A stretch of DNA of 64,000 nucleotides from Mycobacterium sp. BK086. Its GTDB lineage: Bacteria > Actinomycetota > Actinomycetes > Mycobacteriales > Mycobacteriaceae. A model generated the notes under the pieces. The model had not been told where the DNA came from. It worked only from the letters and a program-made list of their open reading frames with translations, and searched no databases. A program made the position numbers and the translations under genes. Every line of letters starts with the position of its first letter. Positions within the stretch are counted from its first letter, which is position 1. Shown here piece after piece: positions 57,541 to 64,000 of this stretch. The DNA is taken from positions 124,001 through 188,000 of the forward strand of contig SNWL01000006.1 in the NCBI GenBank assembly GCA_004362315.1, written 5' to 3'.

Positions 57541-58641
57541 TCAGCCGACTGCCGACAGTGTCGACGCAGCCGACTCGACGTGCAGCCCGTGCTCGCGGAT
57601 TGCCCCGAACATCAGCAGACCCAGTTCGGGTGCGTCATCGGACAGTCTGACGGTATATACCCCGAGGTCGCGCAGAATCCAGGCGACTGTCTCCGACAAC
57701 AGATCCGGCGCCGTTGCGCTGGTGAGCACACCGCAGGCACGTGCGGTCGGCGGACGCAGGTAGATGACCATGCCGGTGCCCTGCTCGCGCATCGCGGCAA
57801 CCGCACCATCGAGCTCGGCCCCGCAGCGGCAGGCCAGGGATCCGAAGACATCGCCGCTGAGACACTCGATATGCACGTACACCGGCATCGGGGTATCCGC
57901 ATCGGCGTTGCCCGCGATCATCGCCAGGTGTTCGCAACCGTCAGCGGCGTCGCGGAATCCGACCACTCGGAACGTGCCCGCAGCGGTGGGTAACGTCGTC
58001 TCCGCCGAGCGGACGACCTGCGGCTCGGTACGACGCCGGTACGTGGCGATCTCGGCGATCGAGACGAACGGCAGCCGGTGCTGCTCGGCGAACGAAGCCA
58101 GTTCGTCCCGGCCCGCCATCTCGGCCGGATTCCGCTGGGAAACAAGCTCACACAGCACGCCAGCCGGTCTACGCGTACCCAGCACGGCCAAATCCACCGC
58201 AGCCTCTGCCGCACCGGGCAGCGGTCCCAACACGCCACGCCGTCCCGACCGAACCGGGATCACGTGTCCGGGCCTGCGGAAGTCGGCTGGTGTCGATTCG
58301 GCCGCAGCCAGGGCAGCGATGGTCCGGGCACGGTCGATCGCCGAGATCCCCGTGCCCGTCTCGCGGAAGTCGACCGCGACCCGGTGGCCGGCCGTGCCGG
58401 TGAGTTCGCCATCCTTGTGACACACCGGAGGCAGATTCAGCCGTTCGCATTCCGCACCCGGCAGCGCGACCCGGACGTATCCCGATCCGTGCCGGACGGT
58501 GAACGTGAGCAGCTCCGGTGTCGCGGCATCCGCGGCGAACACCAGATAGCCTTGCGCTTCACCGTCATCCATCACCACCACCGGACGGCCGGTGGCGACA
58601 GCCGAGACGGCGCGCCGAACGCGTCCGTGTGAGGTTCTCAT
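57541..58641 (-). CDS. Degenerate RibBA-like protein (DHBP synthase/GTP cyclohydrolase II paralogue)
   Basis: This 366-residue protein follows the RibB-RibA fusion layout. In the RibB half, TGISAIDRARTIAAL and RPGHVIPV are kept. The acidic metal motif (normally DDEDRENEGD) reads MDDGEAQGYL, and the catalytic His region (GHTEA) reads GAAEA. In the RibA half the zinc Cys motif CLSGDVFGSLACRCG is intact, but the GTP site (normally RGIGL after YLR) reads YLRPPTARACGVL. Riboflavin-precursor synthesis is therefore doubtful; a binding or altered catalytic role is more likely. ATG 58641 follows the epoxide hydrolase stop by 11 bases. Confidence 0.78.
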   Translation of the reverse strand: MRTSHGRVRRAVSAVATGRPVVVMDDGEAQGYLVFAADAATPELLTFTVRHGSGYVRVALPGAECERLNLPPVCHKDGELTGTAGHRVAVDFRETGTGISAIDRARTIAALAAAESTPADFRRPGHVIPVRSGRRGVLGPLPGAAEAAVDLAVLGTRRPAGVLCELVSQRNPAEMAGRDELASFAEQHRLPFVSIAEIATYRRRTEPQVVRSAETTLPTAAGTFRVVGFRDAADGCEHLAMIAGNADADTPMPVYVHIECLSGDVFGSLACRCGAELDGAVAAMREQGTGMVIYLRPPTARACGVLTSATAPDLLSETVAWILRDLGVYTVRLSDDAPELGLLMFGAIREHGLHVESAASTLSAVG

Positions 58642-58652
58642 CGCCGACGCAC

Positions 58653-59702
58653 CTACGACAGCCCGGTGAGGAAGTCGAGGAGCAGCCGATTGGTCTCCTT
58701 GGGCTCCTCCTGCTGGATCCAGTGCCCCACGCCATCCACCATGTGAGTGCCGCGGTAGTTCGGCATCACCTCGTGTGCGCGTTCGGCGGCCTCGGCGCCC
58801 CAGGTGGTGCCCACGTCGTACTGGCCACCGATGAACAGCGCAGGCGGGGTCAGCGGGGTGCCATCGTACTCGGCGAGGTCGTGCCAGTCGTTGTCGATGT
58901 TGTGGTAGAAGCTCAGCGGACCACCCAGCCCGGATCGCTCGAATTCCCCTGTGTAGAAATCGAGATCGTCCTCGGTGAACCAGTCGGGCATGGTCTCCGG
59001 GTAGACGAAAGCGTCCTTGAGCCGGGCGCCGTGCGGCATGCACAGCGGGCCCGAACGGATCACCTCGATCGGGTCCATCGCGGCGAGATCGACACCGGCT
59101 GCCACCGCAGCCTCGGTGGCGACCCGCATGGCGTCCCCGGACACCGTGTAGGTGAGACCGAGCAACCAGCCGCGCAGATCCTCTTCGATCTCGGTGATGA
59201 TGGCGTCCTGTTCGGAGAAGTAGTCCTGGTACCAGACCTTCCCGGGACCGGCCAGTTCGAGGTGATAGTCATTGGGCCGCTGCTCACCGAAGGGACTGCC
59301 CGGCAGGCCGATCACCCCGCGGCCGGCGAACGGCACGCTGATCCCGACCACGCCGCGGCAGCGTTCGGGATGCAGCCAGGCGAAGGTCCATGCCACCGGG
59401 GCACCCCAGTCGTGGCCAACCACCACCGCCTGCTTCTCGCCGTAGGCGTCGATGACTCCCACGATGTCGCCCGCCAATTCCTTGATGCGGTAGGCGGTTT
59501 GCACCCGGTACTTCGAGGATTGGCCGTAACCGCGCTGATCGATCGCCACCACCCGGTAGCCCGCGGCAGCCAGCGCCGGGATCTGATGACGCCAGGAATA
59601 CCACGACTCGGGGAAGCCGTGCACCAACACAACCAGCGGCCCCTCACCGTCTTCGACGGCGTGGATCCGGGTGCCGCGGCAGTTCAGCATCCGATGAATC
59701 AT
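58653..59702 (-). CDS. Epoxide hydrolase, alpha/beta fold
   Basis: This 349-residue enzyme opens epoxides to diols. It has the oxyanion motif HGFPESWYSW, nucleophile Asp98 in VGHDWGAPVAW, and the terminal His in DGVGHWIQQEEP; the cap-domain Tyr residues lie between. The fold and length are typical of EphA/EphB-type proteins, common in mycobacteria. It lies between the RibBA-like gene and the reductase/monooxygenase fusion, with gaps of 11-13 bases, so an epoxide made by the flavoenzymes is its likely substrate. Confidence 0.88.
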   Translation of the reverse strand: MIHRMLNCRGTRIHAVEDGEGPLVVLVHGFPESWYSWRHQIPALAAAGYRVVAIDQRGYGQSSKYRVQTAYRIKELAGDIVGVIDAYGEKQAVVVGHDWGAPVAWTFAWLHPERCRGVVGISVPFAGRGVIGLPGSPFGEQRPNDYHLELAGPGKVWYQDYFSEQDAIITEIEEDLRGWLLGLTYTVSGDAMRVATEAAVAAGVDLAAMDPIEVIRSGPLCMPHGARLKDAFVYPETMPDWFTEDDLDFYTGEFERSGLGGPLSFYHNIDNDWHDLAEYDGTPLTPPALFIGGQYDVGTTWGAEAAERAHEVMPNYRGTHMVDGVGHWIQQEEPKETNRLLLDFLTGLS

Positions 59703-59715
59703 CTGGGCCTCTTCT

Positions 59716-62265
59716 CTAATGGGAGGGGGTTGTCGCCAAATCGGCCGGGACAGGCTCGATGTGGCCGAAGCGGTCAGGCGACGGGATGGTGCGATTCTCG
59801 TAGTTGCGGGCGATGAGAGTCTTCTGCCCGGACAGCCGGGTGCGCGCCCACTTACCCACCACGCGGGCTGCCACCTTCGGCGTCATCAGCGCCGCAGCGG
59901 GTTTCACCAGATGCACCACAGCGAGGAACTCGTTGTAGACGTCCGGGTCGTCGTGCACCAACTCCATGACCCGGTCCATGTACCAGGTGAGCACGCCGAA
60001 GTAGAAGGGACGCTTCTTCTCGACATCCTTGAGCCAGTTGAACCGCAGGTTCTGCTCGCGGATGACGAACCAGGCGGTGTCGGCCAGCTTGGAGATGATG
60101 CGGAAATAGCGGCGGGGCAGATCCGGATGCGTGGGCTCGTACTTCGCGAGCAGCAGCTGCATTTCGCGAACTTCCTTGAGTGCCAGCGTCATCCCCAGGC
60201 CCGATATCGGATCGGCACTGGTGAACGCATCACCGACCACCAGCAGTGCGCGCGGCAGGTTGCGCTTCTTCTCGTAATGCAGCCGCAGCATGTTGGGATA
60301 GCGGAAGTTATAGATCGGTGAGGCAGGTTCCAGTCCGTCGATGTGTTCTCCGACGACGGGAGATGGCATGAAGTTCGCGAACTCCCGGAACTCCTGTGCC
60401 GTACGCGGAGGCGAATAACAGTTGTACGCGGCAAGTGTGGTGGAAAGGATGGTGCGCGAACTGTCGGTGTAGTACTGCGCGGAGTAGGTGTCCTCATACG
60501 GGCGGTACGCGTAGCCGATGACCATCACCTTGTCGTCCCATTGCCGCTCCGGAGGCACTTTGTGGAACATGGTGGAGTAGAAGCAGTTGATGAGGTCCTG
60601 CTCGACCTCGGGTGCCCCGACGCCGATGCGGTCCAGAAATTCCGGGATGCGGGTGTTCTTCCCCGACGCATCCACCACGAATTCGGCTGGCACCACCTCG
60701 AGTTCGTCACCATCGCCATCGACCGCAACGCCTATGACGGCATCGTTGGCGCGGTCGTAGACCAGGTCGGCCACCTCGGCCTCGTAGCGGAAGCTGATCC
60801 TCGGTTCGGAGTCCAGTCGGCGTCGCACACACCACTCCAGCAGTGGCCGACCGGCGCACACGATCTGAATGGGACCGGTTCCGGGCTTCTTCCACGTGCC
60901 CCCGAGGCGAATGCGGTACTGGGCCGCCATATCGACGTCGAAGGCGCCCTCGCGGACCATGTCGTCGATGATCCCGGGGAAGAAGCGCTCCAGTTCGATA
61001 CGGCCAGCGGTGAGCAGATGGTGCAGGTGCCAGCCCTGTGCGGCTCCGGGCCTGCCCTCGCGGCGGGCGTGCGGCGCGTCCTTCTCCAGGACGATGACCT
61101 TGTCGAACGTCTCGCTGAGCACCTTGGCCGCGGCGATACCCGCGATGCTGCCGCCGACGACGACCGCGGTGCCGCGGCCGCGGCGGCGGATGTCGGCCAG
61201 GTCGATCGTGGCATTGTCCAGTCGCGCCGGTGTGCGCCGTCGCGCAGCACCGCTGGCCACGAACTTCTCGTAATACAAGCCGGTGCCATGGATGCCGTTG
61301 TCGTCGAGCCACTTCCGGGTGGATTCGACCATTCCGGCCGGTCCGCATACATAGACGTCCGCGTTACCGCCGTCGAACATCGTCGGATCGAGCACATCGG
61401 TGATTCGGCCAACCGCCCCGTCCCACTCCGCATTCGGACGAGAGACGACGGTGTGGACGTCCAGTCCCGGAAGTCGCCGCTTCAGCGCGTCGAGTTCGTC
61501 GAGCTTGCACAGGTCTTCGACTTCGGACACGGCGTACAACAGGTGGACGGGGCCGCGGTGACCATCGTCCAGGCTCTGCGCCATGGCGAGGATCGGCGAC
61601 AGTCCGGTGCCGCCGGCCACCAGAACCACCGGCCGCACGGCCGGCCGGAGGAAGAAGCCGCCCTTGCTGCACCGCATGGCGATTCGATCGCCTACCTTGG
61701 CGTCATTACGCAGGTAGTCCGACATCACGCCCTGCGGCAGAAGTCGCACGATGAATTCCACTTCGGTGCGGCCGTCGGCGGGATGCGCATACGAATAGTT
61801 GCGCCAGATGTTCGTCCCCGGTACCTGCAGCTGAGCGAACTGCCCGGGTAGATAGACCAGCGGGTCCATCCCCGAGACGTCGACACGGAGCAGCGCCGTG
61901 GTCGGCGACACCTGCTCCACCGCGCTCACCACACCGAACCCGGTAACCAGCCGCGCGGCATTGTCGTCTGCCGGGTACTGCAGGTCGATCACGCAGTCGG
62001 ACTTGGCGAAGGTCTGACACGTCAGCACCTTGCGGGCAACCCGTTCGTCGCCGGAAAGCCCCTCGGTACGGCCCATCTCGTAATCACCTGCGGTGCAGGT
62101 CGCTACGCAGGTCCCGCAGATCCCGCTCTGGCATTCGTTGACGATCGCGATGCCGTGTTCCTCGGCAGCCTCCAGGATCGACTGGTCCGGCTGGGCCGGC
62201 ATCGTCTTCTGTGTCCCATCCGAATACCGCACGGTGATCGTTGGAACGTCCGTAGCCACCTGCAT
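59716..62265 (-). CDS. Ferredoxin-reductase/FAD monooxygenase fusion
   Basis: This 849-residue chimera has, in order, a plant-type 2Fe-2S domain (about 1-95, CQSGICGTC plus a later Cys in LTCQTF), a flavin-binding reductase barrel (about 100-205, RNYSYAHPA), an NAD domain (about 210-340, VAGGTGLSPILAMAQ and YVCGPAGMVE), and a full FAD-dependent oxidoreductase of the geranylgeranyl reductase/halogenase-like superfamily (from about 365, AVVVGGSIAGIAAAKVL, with VVGDAFTSADPISGLGM). The first half is like BenC/XylZ-type reductases. It would be a self-sufficient electron chain from NADH to the second flavin. It starts 28 bases after the luciferase-like gene. Confidence 0.85.
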   Translation of the reverse strand: MQVATDVPTITVRYSDGTQKTMPAQPDQSILEAAEEHGIAIVNECQSGICGTCVATCTAGDYEMGRTEGLSGDERVARKVLTCQTFAKSDCVIDLQYPADDNAARLVTGFGVVSAVEQVSPTTALLRVDVSGMDPLVYLPGQFAQLQVPGTNIWRNYSYAHPADGRTEVEFIVRLLPQGVMSDYLRNDAKVGDRIAMRCSKGGFFLRPAVRPVVLVAGGTGLSPILAMAQSLDDGHRGPVHLLYAVSEVEDLCKLDELDALKRRLPGLDVHTVVSRPNAEWDGAVGRITDVLDPTMFDGGNADVYVCGPAGMVESTRKWLDDNGIHGTGLYYEKFVASGAARRRTPARLDNATIDLADIRRRGRGTAVVVGGSIAGIAAAKVLSETFDKVIVLEKDAPHARREGRPGAAQGWHLHHLLTAGRIELERFFPGIIDDMVREGAFDVDMAAQYRIRLGGTWKKPGTGPIQIVCAGRPLLEWCVRRRLDSEPRISFRYEAEVADLVYDRANDAVIGVAVDGDGDELEVVPAEFVVDASGKNTRIPEFLDRIGVGAPEVEQDLINCFYSTMFHKVPPERQWDDKVMVIGYAYRPYEDTYSAQYYTDSSRTILSTTLAAYNCYSPPRTAQEFREFANFMPSPVVGEHIDGLEPASPIYNFRYPNMLRLHYEKKRNLPRALLVVGDAFTSADPISGLGMTLALKEVREMQLLLAKYEPTHPDLPRRYFRIISKLADTAWFVIREQNLRFNWLKDVEKKRPFYFGVLTWYMDRVMELVHDDPDVYNEFLAVVHLVKPAAALMTPKVAARVVGKWARTRLSGQKTLIARNYENRTIPSPDRFGHIEPVPADLATTPSH

Positions 62266-62293
62266 GTCTCCCGTCCTCTCGCGTCGGTCTCGA

Positions 62294-63403
62294 TCAGACG
62301 ATCAACGACGCCGGTTTCTTGGCGATGCGCGCATTCAGCCGCGGCATGACCTCTTCGGCCAGCAGCCGCATGGACTCTTTCCACGGACCCGGATTGTCGA
62401 GATAGTCGAAACCGAGGATGAGCAGGTGCCCGAATCCGCCGACCTGGTCGTAGGTGGCTTCGAGCTTGTCGACCACGGTTTCGACCGAGCCGACCACAAA
62501 TGTGTTCTCGGCCAAGTACTCCGGTGTCACATCCTCGTCGGGCACCGACGGGTTGTGTTTGTAGAACTTGGTCATGCCGAACATCCGGAACGTCGGAAGG
62601 ACGTATTCGCGCATGTTGCGGCCCATCATGCCGTCGACGGCATAGCGGAATGCCTGTTCGTCGGTTTCGGCGACGACGACCTCGCGCACCAGCCGCCAGT
62701 CCCGCCGATCCGGTGTCCGCCCGGACCGCTCGGCCCCTTCCAGCACCGCATCCCAGTGAGTGGCAACGTATTCGGCGTTGAGGTCGAGGCTCATCGGCAG
62801 GTACCCACGCTCGCCGGCCAATTTCAGAGTCTCGGAGCCCGCACTGAATCCGGTGACGCCGATCGGCGGGTGGGGCGCCTGGAACGGCTTGATATGCCGC
62901 TTCATCAAACCCTCGAACATCGGCGCAATTCCGTTGGCATTCCAGTACTTTCCGCGGAACTCCCACGGCTGATCCTCGGTCCAGACCTTCAGCATGATCT
63001 CGAGCGCCTCACGAGTCATCTCGCGGTGCTCACCGTTCTGGCCGTCGACGTCGAACAGCGCCCAGTCCCCGGGAATGCCGCTGGCGCCGACACCAAGCAT
63101 GAACCGACCCTGCGCGAGGTGATCGAGGTACGCCACCCGATGGGCCAGCTCGACCGGATGGTGATAGGGCAGCAGATGCGCGCCGGGAGCGAGCTTGATG
63201 TTCTTGGTCCGCAGCAGCGCCTGAGCCAGTAACAGGTCCGGCGCACAGATCGGCTCCCACGGCACCGTGAAGTGCTCGCCGACCCACGCCTCCACGTAGC
63301 CCAGCTCGTCGGCCAGCGTGATGAGGTCAAGGTCCCACTGGGTCGCGTCGTACAGGCTGCGCTCCGGTGGATGCGCCGGCATCAGGAAAAGTCCGATCTC
63401 CAT
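62294..63403 (-). CDS. LLM-class flavin-dependent monooxygenase
   Basis: This 369-residue bacterial luciferase-fold enzyme starts MEIGLFLMPAHPPERSL and shows WVGEHFTVPWEP and RFMLGVGASGIPGDWALF, both typical of the family. Such enzymes use reduced FMN (a few use F420) to hydroxylate or cleave alkanes, ketones or sulfonates. It is the first gene of the leftward operon and is expected to work with the reductase fusion that follows it. It is divergent from the enoyl-CoA hydratase. Confidence 0.85.
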   Translation of the reverse strand: MEIGLFLMPAHPPERSLYDATQWDLDLITLADELGYVEAWVGEHFTVPWEPICAPDLLLAQALLRTKNIKLAPGAHLLPYHHPVELAHRVAYLDHLAQGRFMLGVGASGIPGDWALFDVDGQNGEHREMTREALEIMLKVWTEDQPWEFRGKYWNANGIAPMFEGLMKRHIKPFQAPHPPIGVTGFSAGSETLKLAGERGYLPMSLDLNAEYVATHWDAVLEGAERSGRTPDRRDWRLVREVVVAETDEQAFRYAVDGMMGRNMREYVLPTFRMFGMTKFYKHNPSVPDEDVTPEYLAENTFVVGSVETVVDKLEATYDQVGGFGHLLILGFDYLDNPGPWKESMRLLAEEVMPRLNARIAKKPASLIV

Positions 63404-63474
63404 CTTGAACCCTCTCGGTAGTGGTCGAGCAAGCGCATGCGATCCGTCGGCTGCGACTTACAACACAGTACTAG

Positions 63475-63512
63475 CAAGATACTTGATTCGGCGCAAGATC
63501 CATTTTTCTTGC
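63475..63512. promoter_or_regulatory. Inverted repeats in the luciferase/hydratase divergent promoter
   Basis: CAAGATACTTG (63475-63485) is a short palindrome, and GCAAG (63493-63497) pairs with CTTGC (63508-63512). The CAAG/CTTG core therefore appears as two adjacent inverted repeats in a 225-base AT-richer divergent region. It is a candidate operator for a TetR-type protein; which one is unknown. Confidence 0.5.
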
Positions 63513-63628
63513 TTGTTTACTGAGCTGGTAGTTTCCCCATGAGCGTATTGGCTATGGACATTTTCGTCGTTGTCCGCGTAGCGTGCTGCATCAGCGGCAG
63601 CCATACGCAGCAACGGAAAGGAGCATTC

Positions 63629-64000
63629 GTGCAGCATTTCGACTACATCGGGTACGAGGTCATCGATGACGGCCGGATCGCCGTGATCACGCTCGATCGC
63701 CCGAAACAGCGCAACGCGCAGAACCGGGGAATGCTCGTCGAGCTCGGGACGGCGTTCGAAATGGCCGAAGAGGACGACGACGTACGGGTCGTCATCCTGC
63801 GCGGCGCGGGCCCCTGCTTCTCCGCGGGCCACGACCTCGGATCCTCCGATGACGTCCGGGAACGCTCCGCAGGCCCCGGCCAGCACCCGACTTACCAATG
63901 CAACGGCGGAACGCTGACCGGCGCCGAAGCCCGGCACCGGCAGGAGTGGCACTACTTCTTCCAGAACACCAAGCGGTGGCGCAACCTGCGAAAGATCACC
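63629..64000 (+). CDS. Enoyl-CoA hydratase/isomerase family protein (5' part)
   Basis: These are the first 124 codons of a crotonase-fold protein cut by the right edge. IAVITLDRPKQRNAQNRGML and the oxyanion segment GPCFSAGHDLGSS are clear family features. The typical position of the catalytic Glu lies past the visible part, so hydratase cannot be told from isomerase or hydrolase. GTG 63629 follows GGAAAGGAG by six bases. It is divergent from the luciferase-like operon and may belong to the same pathway. Confidence 0.85.
   Translation, partial: MQHFDYIGYEVIDDGRIAVITLDRPKQRNAQNRGMLVELGTAFEMAEEDDDVRVVILRGAGPCFSAGHDLGSSDDVRERSAGPGQHPTYQCNGGTLTGAEARHRQEWHYFFQNTKRWRNLRKIT

Overview
The window is high-GC actinobacterial DNA and almost certainly from a mycobacterium, probably an environmental or fast-growing species (the species is inferred). 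The signs are a mycobactin siderophore locus (mbtA, B, E, F, G, H, I and mbtK, L, M, N), several IdeR-type iron boxes, a PGRS-type glycine-rich protein, DrrABC-like exporters and dense four-base gene overlaps. No tRNA, rRNA, CRISPR array, insertion sequence or phage gene was seen.

Region 1 (1-18651) is the mycobactin core. mbtB-mbtE-mbtF-mbtG-mbtH run leftward, mbtA runs rightward from the same IdeR-boxed promoter, and mbtI (salicylate synthase) converges on mbtA from its own IdeR box. The core is unusual. The polyketide genes mbtC and mbtD, which lie between mbtB and mbtE in M. tuberculosis, are absent. MbtE has two complete NRPS modules, and its second adenylation domain lacks the Asp that normally binds an alpha-amino group. 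MbtB ends after its carrier domain without a thioesterase. The predicted product is a mycobactin-like salicyl-oxazoline hydroxamate whose middle unit may be installed by an NRPS module rather than a PKS.

Region 2 (18800-26215) is a rightward six-gene unit: a GT2 glycosyltransferase, a three-gene ABC exporter, a GT1 glycosyltransferase, and a membrane-anchored A-T-TE NRPS-like enzyme whose A domain also lacks the alpha-amino Asp. It looks like a small glycoconjugate biosynthesis and export system of unknown product.

Region 3 (26212-37387) continues the iron theme. An IdeR-boxed flavin monooxygenase is followed by a cation/proton antiporter, then come a PGRS-domain protein without a PE domain, a TIM-barrel isomerase, and a secreted Ser-rich protein. 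The secreted protein is divergent from mbtL-mbtM-mbtN across three IdeR-like boxes, and mbtK converges on mbtN. The mbt-1 and mbt-2 loci, which are separate in M. tuberculosis, therefore sit within one 37-kb stretch.

Region 4 (37472-55340) is catabolic and housekeeping. It holds a SRPBCC protein with a sulfatase; a TetR-controlled aromatic ring-cleavage set (hydroxylase, extradiol dioxygenase, FAH hydrolase) with two matching palindromic operators; an XRE-cupin regulator divergent from semialdehyde dehydrogenase, glutaryl-CoA dehydrogenase-like and second aldehyde dehydrogenase genes; two alanine-rich coiled-coil/CsbD genes; and a polyol unit (Zn alcohol dehydrogenase, mannitol-type PTS EIICBA, DeoR regulator) followed by a LuxR regulator.

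Region 5 (55509-64000) has a tandem-TetR regulator and a five-gene leftward operon: luciferase-like monooxygenase, a ferredoxin-reductase/FAD-monooxygenase fusion, epoxide hydrolase, a degenerate RibBA paralogue and an SDR. A divergent enoyl-CoA hydratase is cut by the right edge. This is an oxidative pathway whose substrate I cannot name.
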